Source: Mariannaea sp. PMI_226
Taxonomy: Eukaryota; Ascomycota; Sordariomycetes; Hypocreales; Nectriaceae
Direction of reading: 5' to 3'
Assembly (NCBI GenBank): GCA_024336345.1
Contig: JANFOG010000003.1
Location: forward strand, 1,184,501-1,248,500
DNA length: 64,000 nucleotides
The notes below the pieces were generated by a model, which was not told the origin of the DNA, did not search any database, and saw only the letters and a list, made by a program, of their open reading frames with translations. The position numbers were made by a program, and so were the translations under genes. Shown in pieces: positions 1-13,500 of the stretch (within the stretch, counting starts at the first letter, position 1; each line of letters begins with the position of its first letter).

Positions 1-1031
1 CCAAAGCTCAGCTGACAGTCAAGATGTACCAGTCACACGCGCAGTACTGTGACTCTATTTTCAATGTACCTTAGTGTCCAATACATTTCAACATAAGCCA
101 GCACTATTCCCTTCATAGTCGGGATTGCATTTTATTGCCGAGAATGTATACAGAAGCGAGGAGTGCAGTATAGAACTTAAGCAAGCCAATCAACCCTCGA
201 AGACTTTAAGCTCGGCTTTAACAATAAGCCGTCAACAAAGCCCATCCACCAAGCCTCAATGCTGTGATTGCCATCATAATCATGTTGTGTGATGCTGGTA
301 TTTCTCCTGACATGGTTTGTTGGGAGAAAACCCCACGCCCAAAAACACCCACAAGGCAGGTCTCGTGATGCAGGAAAACGATGTGCGAAACGGTCGCGAC
401 AGGAGGTCCGGAACGGCCACACCACAAATCTGGAAAGGAACGGAAATCAGCCAATCAAATTAGATAGAAATGAAGAGAACCATTTGATCAAATGGTATAT
501 CACAAATCATAAGTCATAGAAAAGGTCCGTAGCTTGAGCTTCCCGAGAGATTGGCAGGGTTGTAATAACTGAACCTTCGCATGGAGAAAATGCGGCCAAG
601 TTCATCATTTTTAATCCTTTTAGCAACCAGGCAATATTAAGTAGGTCATAATAGCCCCGCTCGCTAAGTATGTCAACTATTTGAGGCAGGATCACATGAC
701 CAAAGCAAGACGCCAGAGGCACAGTTATGCGCGGAAATTACCTCCAAATTGAGGAATGCGCCGTTTTTGCGTGGTTCCGCATATTATGAGTTGCAAAACT
801 AAATGTTCTGTCACGGACGAGGATGTTGTAATTTTGACGGAAAAAATTGTACCATTGGGAACCTTCCAGCGTGTTTGAAATAATGTACAGCAAAACGGTA
901 GCAAACTGACCGACCACTATCCTTTCGAGCATCGTCTTCACTCATATCTACCTATGTTCGTATCCATAATCACAACATAACCATGTTCAAATCAACTCCT
1001 AGCCAGTGTAAATAAAAAGCCAATTAACATC
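1..1031. other. gene-free left edge
   Basis: No coding region with a recognisable product, splice structure or signal is seen. Only short unrelated open frames occur. The right end is 3' flank of the minus-strand secreted-protein gene. Confidence 0.5.
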
Positions 1032-2849
1032 TTAGTTTTTAATGGTGCACTGGACAGAGCCCCAGCCAGGTCCATAGTTGGATGCACAGTTGTCAGGGAA
1101 GATGGCCAAATTGCTCTGCGTGCCCTGGCAATTCGGTTGCTCAAAGAAGGTGCACGAGCAGATACCAGCATTGCAGCCGGCAATGTTGCCGCTACCGGTG
1201 TTGGGAACCTGGTAGTTATAGCAACTCCCGTCTGTCGAAGGGTAAAACTCAGTGGTGTAGTCAGAGCAGCCACCATCAGAGTAGTATTGGACCTTGATGG
1301 GTGAGGAAGGAGTGTTATTGTTGCCACCACCACTACCACCAGTACCCACGGCAACGCACATGGCTGGGAATGTGAATGGTTGCGCGGTGTAAACCGTAAT
1401 AGAGTTGGGTTTTCCGCTAGCTGGGCCAGCACCAGCGTAGATACTGAAGTCAAATTCACTCTGAAGATCAAGTTCAACACCAGCCACGCCGCTCCCACAC
1501 ACATCGCCATTGGATGTAGCTGTGGCAGCTAGCTTTGCGGTTGTCTTTGGGGTGTCCATGGCCACACCTGCAGAGAAAAGTACCTCTTTTCCGATCTTCG
1601 CCGCAATGCCAAACGAAAGAACAGGCGAGACATGTGCCTCTACCGACACCTGCTCGGTGATGGAGGGTGTGATCAAGTCAAACTTTGGATTGAACGAGCT
1701 GGACTTCACGCCCACGAGGCCGAAGACGGTATCGTCAGGAATGGTCATGGCAACACCGATACTGGCCTCGGTCTTGCCGGTAATTGACCCGATTCCGGCA
1801 TCAATGCCAAGACTGATCTCAACTCCGATTTCAAATAGGCCTGGGACGCTGAAGCTAGCCCCTGGAATCCCAAAGGTACCAAAGTCAACGGAAAAATCCT
1901 TGGAATCGCTGTACGCAGCTGCGGCTGAAACTCCTAGTCCAAGACTGATACCCAGCCCATTTTTGGCTGTGAGAGAGCCTTGAGTGAGCTTGAGCTTGTT
2001 GAAAGTGAGATCGTAGGCAATTCCACCGGTCGTCCCACAGTGAGCACATTCAAGGGCAAATTCCAACTCTTGCCCCCCCGCTGGCACAGTGAAATTGAGG
2101 ATGTTCCTTGAGAAGTCATGTTCCAGAGAGACAGTACCGCTGTGTTCATCACGCTTTGCAGCGACAGCGCCATCGTCCATAGATTTAAAGCGCAGGACAC
2201 CATCATCAGTGATCTCGTCCCATGGCTTGGCTATGCCAGAGAGAGTAGCCTTCTGAGCACCCGTGTCGAAGGCGACACTCTTGATTGCGTACTGCTCTCG
2301 GCCATATTGGCCACCGCAGCTGTCTCCGTCGACAACGAAGTAGAGAGTGTTCTCCGGCTTGTCGCTCACCCACTGCCATTGGGTCTGGGTGGTCTGCATA
2401 AATGAAGCATCTTTGAAGGTGACAACGACCTGACTCTGGCTAGAGCAGTCCACTGTAATCTCATTCTGCATTCGAGCGGCGTTGAGGATTTTGCCACCTT
2501 GAGCTGAAATGGCATGGTAGGATGCTTGAAATCCTGTTTCTTGATTAGTCTTCAGGGTAATCTAATGTGGTGCTCTAGGTTGGAACTCACCAGGGAGCTC
2601 CCAGTAGAAGTCATCTGCATCAAGAAGCTCTCCACTGGCAACAGGCGCGATGTTCACGGGAGGGCCTCCCATATGGGAGTAGGCAACTGGCTTCATGACA
2701 GTGTTACCACTATCATCCTGACGGGCAAAGACGGGGGCGACGGCACGCTCCACCACAGAAAGGTCTCTCGACTTGAGGGGATGAGCAGAGCCGAAGGCCG
2801 AGAGGCCAATCGCTGTCGCGACGGTAGATGCTACCAAACGTGAAAGCAT
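1032..2849 (-). CDS. secreted protein, DUF7029/DUF7223-like
   Basis: Two exons, 2849-2591 and 2533-1032, are joined by a 57-bp intron (donor GTGAGT, acceptor AACAG), giving 586 aa. The first ~22 residues are a signal peptide (basic start, alanine-rich core, cut near GSA-HP). A possible propeptide follows, with a KR-type site near SVVERA. The middle is rich in glycine, serine and beta-branched residues. The C-terminal ~100 residues follow a GGSGGGNNN linker and form a compact cysteine-rich module (about nine Cys). The overall pattern resembles fungal extracellular proteins carrying DUF7029 and DUF7223; that assignment is from memory of the family. The biochemical role is unknown, and a cell-wall or surface role is only inferred. 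The ATG is chosen because it begins the signal peptide. Confidence 0.8.
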
Positions 2850-4412
2850 AATTGCTTTGATAATGATCCAGACAGCAGGAAAAGAAGAGTGTACACCTTC
2901 AAGGCGAAATGCTGTTGATGTGATGGTGTGTGCTGAAGGGTGAGGGATTCCAAGTTACAAAGGAAATCAAGCTTCTAATATACTTGTAATTCTATCTAGA
3001 TTTGTGGTCATCATCATAAGAGATTCGTTCTTAGCAAGAAGAGCTCATAATGTCTTTTGGTCCTTTGGTTGATCTCATATTATCTTGACATGGGAATTTC
3101 TGACATACAGAAGGTTCAAAATTCCCACAGAGCATGTTCATGGTCCTTATGATTTCGAGGGAGGTCGGAAATTGTTTCATATCCCGGCTTAATCACAGAA
3201 GGGCTCGGATACTCCGTCGTGGGAGTTGGGGCCTTTGTGCTGCTATGTCAAGGCGCGAACTCGCTGGTCAAAGGCGGGCTAGGTCAAAGTAGGACTGTGG
3301 AGGCAATTCATCACTTTGAGGAGGGCTGGAAAGGCCGAGGTAAGGTCGACAAGAGGCAGGGGCATCAATAAAATTGCTACGAATTTCCATTTACGATATG
3401 TCTAAACCTAGATCCAGAGTCACCAAACCGTTTTCCAAGGCAGGTCTTGAGACACTTCTTTTATAAGCTCTGTAAACACTCGCCAGTCAAATCCCCATGT
3501 GCCAGGTTAACGAAGATTAAATCGATCTACGCAGACTCATCGAAATGCAACTTATGGGTGAGGGGACATTGGGATGAATGGATGGATGTTACATGTGCAA
3601 TCCCCTTAGAAGTGGAATTGGTCGCGTGCCACACCGCGCACGTACTTAGGAGACACTAACAACCTACCCCTGTCAGCGGAGACGTGCCTTATCTACTCTC
3701 TAATTAGTAGATTAAAAATCATAGTGTCTGAGGCTAAGTGGGTAGGTTAGGTAGTTGGGGGGGGGGAAGCAAAGCCGTTGGAGGTACGCGCCGCCGACAG
3801 TTCTTCAAGGGAGAGTCAGTCCTGGAGCTCGGGTAAATTGACAAAGGATCATTCGATTTTGTATTTTTTATTTGTCCTTGATCGACAAGTCTACCACCTG
3901 TATAGTAATCATTTATCTCACCAAAGTTGAGGTTCTGGCATAGTCGCTAAAGAGGTTTGGAATCAGAGCGTGCTGCAATAACTGCATCGCTTGCGTTTGG
4001 CAGAGAGTATTTCAGGAACGTAGAGAGTTAAAGCCATGATAGATTCAATCTACATTGGGTCGCAACAGTACCTACGAAGTTACTCTGCATTACGTCTAGT
4101 AGACAAAACATCCAATGTCTTTTATTTCTCTGGCTTCTCTCCTTTGAAAGCCTAGGAGCTCAGCCTCTGGAAAGTTGGTGGGTGAACCAAGGACTAGTGC
4201 TAGACTACGTGCTAACTAGGTACTGTGCAACTCCTCCTCTGGCTGCCAAAGGAGCTTGGGCTTAGCTGCAAGATGACTCGAGTGCACAGGTTTCCATTAA
4301 GTTCCATAGTTCAGGAGCAGCTCCCTAGAAAGGATGGAGAGTGCTGTGTGCACTGGGCTGTTTTCATGCGACGAAAGAGCCCCCTGCCCAAGATCAATAC
4401 ATAGTACATACC

Positions 4413-4436
4413 TAGGTAGGTAGGTAGGTAGGTAGG
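4413..4436. repeat. (TAGG)6 microsatellite
   Basis: Six perfect tandem TAGG units. A second CCTAGGTAGG block follows at about 4453-4462, so the segment can fold back on itself. It is a simple-sequence repeat with no inferred function. Confidence 0.9.
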
Positions 4437-7400
4437 CAGAAGCCTATCCCTACCTAGGTAGGTACTTTATTTAGCATTGCACACGACAGGTTGAAATATG
4501 GATGGGCCGTGACGTGATGGGGATTCTTCGTCTGTCGCGCTCAATGCGACAGCCGATGGTTCCCTCAAACCCCTGCCGGCCTATGTAACCTCCGGGGATT
4601 TACTGTCGTGTCAGGCAGAAAATAAGGGCTGAGTGGCCCACAAAAAATAAAATACGTTATGCAGCACCGTTTTGAGTGAGGTCCTCTACCCTACATACGC
4701 GGCGTAGGGTAGTATGTAGCATCAAGGAAATGTCTCCGATGTTATGGAATGATAATACTCTCTACTACTTCAATGGATATCAGTAGCAATGGTATAGTAT
4801 TAAGCTTTGTTATGTATCTATTTATTTTTGATCTATTTGCGGGTGGCATTTTTTTTTTTTTTTTCCTTTTCCTTGTTTCTTTAAATGGTGAAAATAAACA
4901 TAAAATTTAGGTAATGTCGCTGTTTGAGCGGTTCATGTAAGGAGTCATTGGATCCTTGTCTCTCTGGGAATCCCTAAAGAATTGAGTACCTTGGCCGTTA
5001 CAGAAGTACCCAATGTGCCCTTTGTGTCCATACTTGTGGGCCATCGACAGAGTGAATTGGGAGTAGTCTATAGACACTAGAAAACTAGGGGCCATCTATT
5101 GAGTAGAGTATGCGTGGTGCTATCAGTAAGTCCCGCCATTGTACTGTACTTGTAGAGAACTTGTAGAGAACTTCTGCTTGGTACCCACTTGCGACCTGCC
5201 TACCAAGGTAGCCATTGTGCAGGTACAGACGCGCATGGGCTAGGAAACATCCATCCATGGATGCCCCTGGCTAGTTGAAAATGTCTCCGACGAAGGTGGT
5301 TTCCGTCCTCTCTAATGAGTACATGAGGAAGTATTTTGCGAGGAACCACCAAGGGTTGATAAATCACACCGGCTATCGCTCACCCTGCCCCCCGTCCCCA
5401 AAGGGAGCCCTGTCGAACACACGTTGCCTTATTCGCTTTAGGCTCTTGGTAAGGCTAGACTTGCCGGAGCCGATGAAGGACGCCCACAGATTCCGTTCCC
5501 CAGAGAAAGCTCCAGCTTCACATCGCCCGCATAGCACACCCATAGTAAACAGGCCACGAAATGGGGCATGCGTCCTCTACCTACGGTACTAGTCGTGTGG
5601 AATACAGGTCCCCTTTTTTCAATGCTTTTCAATGCTCGCCTTGAAAGTGCGTGCATCAGGTTGCCTTCCACTGTAGTTACCCAAAGTATTGGAAGACTTC
5701 CCCTGTAGTCCTATCATGGAAGGTTGTCTCGCGCGTACTTCAAATATCCGTGTCTGGCGACGGGAAAATCCCATGCATCCCGTGCTTTTCAAGCCTGGCC
5801 TCGGCGGTCACGAGACCACCTTCTGTACAATATCTTCAACCCTAGTACATTTTCCCCAGGCTCCGATTCATCATTGCTCCGGGACTGTTGGATAATTTCC
5901 AGACGACCCGCCCATGAGGCGAAAGTTGAAGGGCACTAAGTCTATTGGCCGGTTGTGGCAATGCCACACGTTCCATATATACCTATTTAGCTCCCTAGTG
6001 CAGTTTGTGATAGGAGACGAGGGTACTTTGGTGTAATCGCCTTGGTAGTTTCGTTACCCGCAGCAAGCAGAATGAGTTTCCCCATTCTTAGCGCATGGTA
6101 AGACCTCAGCAGCCTGGTTGATTTTTTCTCTTCTTTTCTTTTCTCTTTTCTGTCCTTCTTTCCTCTTCTTCTTTTTTCAAAAGTTTTCGTCAGCAAGTAT
6201 CCAGCATATGGGCTTCAGATTGTACCTGTTTCTTCCACAGCGCACAATGTGTAATCAAGAAAATATTTGCCCAAATAAATCTTGGGTACGACCGCCTTGC
6301 AAGCGTGGTTCCCAATGAAGACTGACTGACGATACCCGATCTAGTCTCAGAGGTGGAATCCTTGTATTGCCTAAGTCAAATACAGATTAGGTGAGTCCCG
6401 AGTCATATCTGACCTGATCGAGGAAAGTGGCGATTCCAAATTTGGAAGAATTCCCAGGAATATACGCATCCCCAGAAATAGCTAGACTAGCCTTTTGGGG
6501 ATGCCGTATCCTAGAGGTACTCAGCTACCTACTTCACAGAATACGCTAAAAAGACGGAAATTAATGAGCATTCCAGCAGATGCAACAAGTCGCAATGCCA
6601 CGCTGCTTCGGTATCACATGACAATGGAGGTAACTAATCAGGTCTGCGTACGGCAGAAAGGCAAGATAATAGTAGCTGTGCCGCATTGCGATGGATTGGT
6701 TGTCTGTAGGACCTCTATAATAGTATCTCAGTGCATGAATTTTAAGGAGGCGCCAATACCAACGGCCGCAAACAAAAAGATCAAGATCCCCCACGAGGCT
6801 CCTAAAAGATTCCGCATGAGGTAAACGGTCGTCATATTGCGCAACTGCTTCAGCTAACCTATTTCGATATTATAACCCTAACCCCAGCCATCTCGCTGAT
6901 ATACCCTTTTGAACCATGTTAAGGATCGTTGGGGCCTACTAAAACCCAACGTAGTGAATAGCAAGCACGTGTCTCCCTGGGTTCCATACAACATCCATGA
7001 ATTTGAAAAAAATGGGTTATAGAATCTGAGATTCTAACAGTTTACGGATAACTGACTTATCTAAAATCCTTGTACTTTTGTTGATGAGTGACAATCGCAT
7101 ACGCATCCGGCAACGATTGGACAACATTAACCGCCTTGAGAAACCCACGAGTCATATCAATCCCGGCCTCAGGATCTTTGAACTCTTTGTAGTTGAGCAT
7201 AAGTACCTTGAATTGCAAGGTGATTTTCCCAAATGAACTGATCATACAAGAGACATAGTACAAGCCAATATACCGATGTCGATGGTTTGGCTTGGTTTGG
7301 AGCAAGCGGAGGCTAGTTGGTTGGCTTCCTATTCTCCTCATCAGACTATAGAGAGAACGGTGGTTGTATAGGATGGCTAGCCTGAATTCCTGAGCTGAAG

Positions 7401-8479
7401 TCGGGTGACGGCTATTATTGCCCTTCCATGGTTCACATTCGCCATGTTTTGTTGCCAGAATTTCATTCGAGGGAGGTTTCGTGACTGTTGGGGAGCACCC
7501 AGTTGCATTGTGTTTTCTTGCCCCTTCAAGCTTACTGACAGTCATTTCACTTGAGCTCATCAACCATATGAAAGATGGAGGCTAGCTCCGGATCCCATCT
7601 CCCTCTGTATGGTCTTTACCGTTCTGCTTCTATTACCGTGAGAAAGTCCAACTTAGAAAAGCTGGGATGAATCATCGTTCAACGGGAGATACATAATCAA
7701 ATATAACTGGGAACGTTGTTTCTATTTGAAAAGCTCGCCGTAGCTGACCTCGTCAAATTTCCCCGACATCTGTTCAACACGGGGCCTCTTCAACAGCTCT
7801 GCTGCCTGTAGTAGCAACTTTCATAATCGAGAGATAGAATGCGAATAATACTGTGCATACTGACAAAGTTTCTAAGTCAATGTGGGGTTTCAAACCCGCT
7901 TGCCGCAGCGATCCCCTGCCTTGTATATACTTCCCTGACTAAAGTTGTAGAAACCATTTTGACCATTTGACTAATGCGGGAATCAGTTGGGTTTTGCATA
8001 GGAATTTGTCCTTGATAAGTCAACATTACATGTAAACCTCCTTATTGTATGTATGAGAGCTTGTTGAGTGTATGTTAGCGATGGTGCTATTTTCACAGGT
8101 CACATATGGCATCATTCCACTGTTGATTATCACTATTGCAGTTTCGCTATGAAATGGTCTTTTGAAGGGTGAGTCGAATACTACGCGATCCTTGTAGCAA
8201 TCAACTTCATCCTCCAAAGGCGGCCTGGATACTGCAATATCCGGTTTCCCCATTTCTACCATCGGCGCGTGGAGGGGGCCAAGGTACTTTTGAGGGTTCA
8301 TATGGCTAAGACCGTAGCCGAACCAACATCTGAATGTTTGTTACCGGTAGTGAAGCCGAGCGCCGAAAACAATTGTTTTAAACTGTGCAAAAGGCCTTGA
8401 GAGGTTCTTTTTACACAGCTGAAGCACCTTTGAGAGATACCGAATGGGCGCAATCAAATCCTTCCGCGGAAGTGTCGCA

Positions 8480-8539
8480 CCAGGTCCGCCTCAGCCTCAA
8501 CACGTGGCACATCCGTCCAACCTTAATGGACGGACCTGG
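8480..8539. repeat. nested inverted repeat
   Basis: TCCGTCCA (8512-8519) and TGGACGGA (8527-8534) are perfect complements with a 7-base loop. An outer pair, CCAGGTCCG (8480-8488) and CGGACCTGG (8531-8539), overlaps the inner arm, so two alternative hairpins are possible. A CACGTG hexamer lies between the outer arms. No gene is adjacent, so function is unknown. Confidence 0.6.
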
Positions 8540-9484
8540 GGCAAGTTGGGTAGACAATAGCCAGCAGATTTACATAGAAAAGTGATGTCTTGTAAAAGGG
8601 TATCAAACGTCGTATAGAGATTTATTCCAACATCGTATAGAGATTCCATCGTCGTCTGGCTCACCGACACTAGTCTTCATTGCATGGTTGAAATAGCTGT
8701 CAGAGGGCTAGCGGGAGCAGGGTAGCCGTATATACTACCTCCGGCGATCGAGCTAATAAAGGATTTTATTTTAGTGTTAGAATTGCTCATAATTCTCTGC
8801 AATATTGATGAGGCAGGCGTTTGCCGGCCCAGCTCGATTTCGGGGGAAGAGAAGAGGAGGATCGATTCCTTCAAATCCCGAGGTTGAGCGATCACATGAC
8901 ATATCCATGTGACACAGGAAACATCCGCCGAGCTTGGATACCTACCTAGGCCCCATGTAATCGGTAATCTGCAATATGCGACTTGCTACCGGCGATAGCT
9001 TCCAAAAATGCGTCCATTTAAGACGGAGCAGAAACGGAGCAAACGGTTCCCGGGTCAATCATGCTAGGCAGGAGAAGCCAAGATACTATGTGCTTGTAGT
9101 GCTTTCAACTTGACCCTATTCTGTGACACATCCAATTGCAATATGGTAGGTGTTATTTCAAGCAAGTCCTGAAGAATTGTGATTGTTGATTCCGTGAAAA
9201 AACGGGAAAGCATTTCTAGTAAATCATAATAGTTACGCTAGATAACTTCGTGAGGGGCTTCTTTATCGATGCACAATTCTGTCAGGCTCAGGGAGTGCTT
9301 GGTACCTTACGCAGGTAGTTTGAAAGTTCGAGCACATATTATTGTCACGATGCAAGCGATTCAGCCATGACAAAAGGGTTCACATTTCCCATTTAGCTAC
9401 CTTCTGTTAATCACCAAAAGCTCTCCATGAACCCATTACCCATCCTGCTAGCCCAACAATCTCCCCTTTGTTGTCAGCTTTCAG

Positions 9485-10534
9485 CTAGATGGGCCACTTG
9501 CCGCCGTTAGCAGAGACTGTGCTACCAGTCACCCACCGAGAACCCTCACTGGCGAGGAAAGCAACTACTTGGGCAATATCGTCTGGCGTCCCGCTCCTTG
9601 GGGCGGCTGCAGTGACTTTGTTGCTATCCACTCGATAAGCGTCCAGCTGTGCGGGAGGCAGACTTTGAACCATTTCCGTCTCAACAAAACCGACCGCAAC
9701 AGCTATTTGAGAGAAATCGAGTTAGTTTCCGCACTAAAATACTGAGAAGTCGAAAGCAAGGACAAGAAAAGGAACGTAGGAAACCTACAATTGACAGTAA
9801 TACCGCGGGAGTGACCAAACTATATTTGCCTTGTTAGTCCTTGTTGACGGCGAAAACGACTGAAACTCGACTTACTTCAACAGCCCAGTTACGAGCCAAG
9901 CATTCTACTGCGGCTTTGCTGGTAGCATAGACAGTTTGGTTCAGACCGCCAAATGCAAAACGACGGGCCGCAATTGAGGATATGAGTATAATGCGGCCCC
10001 CATGCGGAATATGAGGCAACGCTGACTGCGTGAGAAAGAACGGAGCTCGCACATTTGTGATCATTAAATCGTCGTAAATCTTTTCTGTCGTCTTCTCTGT
10101 AGCGATGGCCATTCCTAACGCGGCATTGTGTACTAATAGGCTGTGTTAGTATATATATATACGCGCCCAAGCTCGACCTTGATGCGATAGCGCGCCTGAG
10201 GATCCTTTTTTTTTTTTTTTTTTTTCGGAGTTTTCGAACCTATGATATCGATTTTGTCTGACTGCAGCTGTTCTAGGGTATCCTTGACAATTTTCCCATA
10301 ACTGTCAAAGAGTTTCAGGTCAGCTTGGATGCTGATAGCCTTCGCGCCATTTCCTAATGCGTGGACTTCTTCAACTGCAGATTTTGCAGTGTCAGATCGT
10401 TGAGGGTTGGCGTAGATCATAGCTACATTAGCTCCCCGACGTGCCAATTCGAGGGAGATACCGCGTCCAATGCCGCGAGTGCCGCCAGTAACAATGGCAG
10501 TTTTTCCAATCAAGGACAGACTTTCGGGGATCAT
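9485..10534 (-). CDS. short-chain dehydrogenase/reductase (classical SDR)
   Basis: Four exons (10534-10240, 10132-9876, 9819-9789, 9702-9485) give 266 aa, the usual SDR length, and all phases fit. The Rossmann motif TGGTRGIG is at residues 16-23, an NNAG-like HNAALG at 100-105, the catalytic ISS serine near 150, and YATSK with Tyr167 and Lys171. The C-terminal half has [13 protein letters not shown] and ends in the usual [13 protein letters not shown] block. It is predicted to be an NAD(P)H-dependent cytosolic oxidoreductase of the 3-oxoacyl-ACP reductase-like group; the substrate is not predictable. Exon 3 is only 31 nt. Intron 1 holds a (TA)6 tract and a 20-nt A run on the coding strand. 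An in-frame codon upstream (10636) is TTG or similar rather than a better ATG, so the ATG at 10534 is preferred. Confidence 0.88.
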
Positions 10535-13500
10535 GGTTGTGGGGATGAGAATACGTGAGAAGCAAAAAATGAGAAGAGGAATTCCGAAGGAAGCTGAAAG
10601 TGTGAATGATGACTTTTGATGTTTAAAGGGAATCAAAACAGTAGTCCCAAGTCGCTGGTTTATGTATTTCTCAATATGGTTTACTGTATTATGCCAGCTG
10701 AGCGGGCTTTAGGATAACTCGATATTATTTCCGACCTTCAACTTATCGCATGGAATAATTAGCCCTCGGATCATGGCGTTAAAGGATTTTCCTGACTATT
10801 TGATCATTAAGTCCGATTCCCCCCTTATGGCTGTCGTCAGCCAATATCTAAAGAATTCAAGGCAGCAACATGACTTACCCTAAACAGCTTCAACATGGCA
10901 CCGTAAGATTGCCAAAGTCCCTTCTCGCGAAACATACGCATTAGAACCTATTGTGCCCGAAAATGTCTTTGAGATGGGGCTACTCTAAGGAGATTCAAGT
11001 AGACGCTATTATAAATCACTGGAAATAATTGCAATTTGGTTAGGTATAAGTCGATACGTTTTCGAACCCGTCACCTGCACTCATGTGAGACGGCCTATTC
11101 TCTCTCATCATGAACCAATCTACAGCCATTTTATTATAATAATTTTTTTTTGAATAGAATATTCGGTGTCAATCGAAGAACCTGCATCGATGTTCAGTCT
11201 TGGATTGTGTATTATAGCTCTTACAATCCTTGTCTTAGTCTTCATGATTTCAACCTCATTACTAGTACTAATGTTAAATAGACTATATGATGGCGATTCG
11301 TCATAGCATCCGGGAGTTTAGTGAACCCTCTAGAACACTGTAAGCATTCGATTTTATGCAAGACTCTTGGAGAATTACTGGGCCTCATTTCGAAGTTGGC
11401 AAGATAAAAAGAGGGAAGTCATGGCTATTATTGGGTTCTAAATGGAGACTATTTGCACCAAAGATACACTCAAATAGACCATTGATCCATATTCGAAATA
11501 TTATGTATATCCCAATGCGTTCAATCCCAAGTTTAGTGCGTTAGTCTTAGTCGTCACATAGATTGAGACTCTACCTTCCTGGCCTTCAGGCTAGCGGGAG
11601 ACATGAAAATTTCGACGAGCCTCTTGTGTTATATTTACCAGTATACTACCCTCCACCTTGGCCTGTGAGATGATTTCACCTTGTTTAATTGAAGTAGGGA
11701 ATGTAACTGTCATGCTTCGTAGCATATTCCAGTGCGTTTATTCCTGCGTCAATGTATGGTTAGAGATTTCGAATGGACCGTTAGACAGTCTCACGTGGCG
11801 TACTGGTAATGTGGTACATGAAGAGAAATGCGTTCAGTAATAGTGTAGATATGGTCAACATAGTAGAAATATAGACCACTTCATCGATTGAGTGTATTAA
11901 TTTACCTACCTCCAAAGTCATCTATATTCTGTGATTTCTGTCTTCCACAATCACGTAGACCCAGGCCAACAGTTCCCTGTGTGAGGCGAGGGGAATCAAA
12001 CCAGATATAATGCATTCAACTTACATGGCACGCAAGGCAATATAGTTGGGCATGCCCAGTAATATAGATTAGAAGATTTCTTGTATCAGCGCTGGGAGTG
12101 TTCCTTTCTGATGGGTTATGGATGGGCAAAAGTTGGTCAACATACTAACTGCATGGAGACCTTGGACTCATCGTGGGGATTGTGAGGCTGGTTAATGAGT
12201 TCATCTATCGCGAATCGGTTGCCATGACTTTATAATTTCCTTTATGGAGGACCTAATTAGGTGAGAGCCAAGTGAGTTGCTCGCCAAGATGCATTCAGAA
12301 ACCAATGCTTGGTATGGAATGTAGTTGCTCGTATACTAGTAGCTATGATTGTCATTTTGTACCCCTGTCATGGAAAAATAATGTTAGTTTAAGCATCTAG
12401 ACCTGAACTTAGTTTGAACACAGATTAGAGGCGATTATAAATGGCACTTTCAGGGATCATCATCCTCCCGTTGTGGCAACTTGCCCAGGAGGGAAAGTTT
12501 ACATAATCGTCAATGTGTCCCTTTTGTGACCCTAGGGCAAGTGGAGCATACCAGGTTCCATTCACCCATCTGTCCATGAGTGAGTGACAATATATAATCA
12601 TTTTCAACAAATAGCAGAAGTCGATTGAGAGCGGTTCTAAGACTTATGTGATGGTGATGATCCCTCGATAAGTAGTCAGGGATATTGCCGATACATTTTA
12701 TTTAGGCGAAATACAGTGAAGATGTAAGTACCTCATGTTTTGCAGCATCTAATTTCTGAGTATGTCTGTTTGCTACTCTCCACTTGCCTTAGGGTCACGA
12801 AAGGGATACAATTGATTGTCGCCAGAAAGGGCGATGATTAACCTATCATGACCCATTTTATCGTTAATTATAGCACCGCATGTGCAAATGGCCTTTCTCG
12901 TGGAACGATGGAAAGGTTGCCTGAAATAGTGAAGATCTTCGATCAAGCAGTTGGAATACTATCATATTGAGATCAGCTAGGATCGGATCTGTTTCTGGCG
13001 TGCTCCAAAAGGTGAATGTGAGCTAGGGGCTTTGTGAAGGAATATTACCTAGAATAACTCATGGAACTAGGTGCTCGCTACTTTGGCTTGAGCTTGTTCG
13101 AGCTGACCCAAGGCGGCTGAGCGAAGTCAACTAATAATAATTGGAGTAAGAGAGGGAGCATATAGTCGGGTTTCTGGTGCTGCTGGTTTGAGATACGGCT
13201 CAAGTGAAGATCAACCAAACTTCCATCCACTCTTCCTTTCCGCCCTAGACAGGTATAGCTTCATCAAGCATGCACCGTATACCTATATGTTTTTACCAAG
13301 AGGCTCTTATGTGCGATGTAATTGTGACTAGTATGTAAGGAATAATATCACGATGGAATTAGATCTCCACGGATGCTGCTATTATCGCGAGCAACCTGCC
13401 GAATTCTAGGACATTAATCAGTACCATATTAAGCCACTTTTCACAGTCCCATCATTCCACTAAGCGCGTCTTTGGTTTCTTGCCGTAGATGAGATATTAT

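Larger units (their letters stand above)
2850..9484. other. long gene-poor stretch
   Basis: About 6.6 kb without a gene I can support. The first ~150 bases are promoter and 5' leader of the secreted-protein gene. The rest is AT-leaning, with short mononucleotide runs (T-run near 4851), TAGG repeats near 4413 and a hairpin near 8512. Two minus-strand open frames, 7560-7057 (167 aa) and 8301-8026 (91 aa), have no recognisable domain and are not called as genes. No intact transposase or reverse transcriptase was seen. Confidence 0.45.

Noticed and set aside
112..120. Missing Walker A lysine in NBD1 of the ABC transporter (protein residues 112-120, gene at 25255-29594) as a defect
   Set aside because: A Cys in this position (GRPGSGCTT) and a degenerate first ATP site are normal for fungal PDR transporters.
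7057..7563. 168-codon minus-strand frame
   Set aside because: It begins with TTG, has no recognisable domain and sits in gene-poor DNA. It could be a relic but cannot be supported.
8026..8301. 91-codon minus-strand frame
   Set aside because: It is short and has no domain, signal peptide or splice signal.
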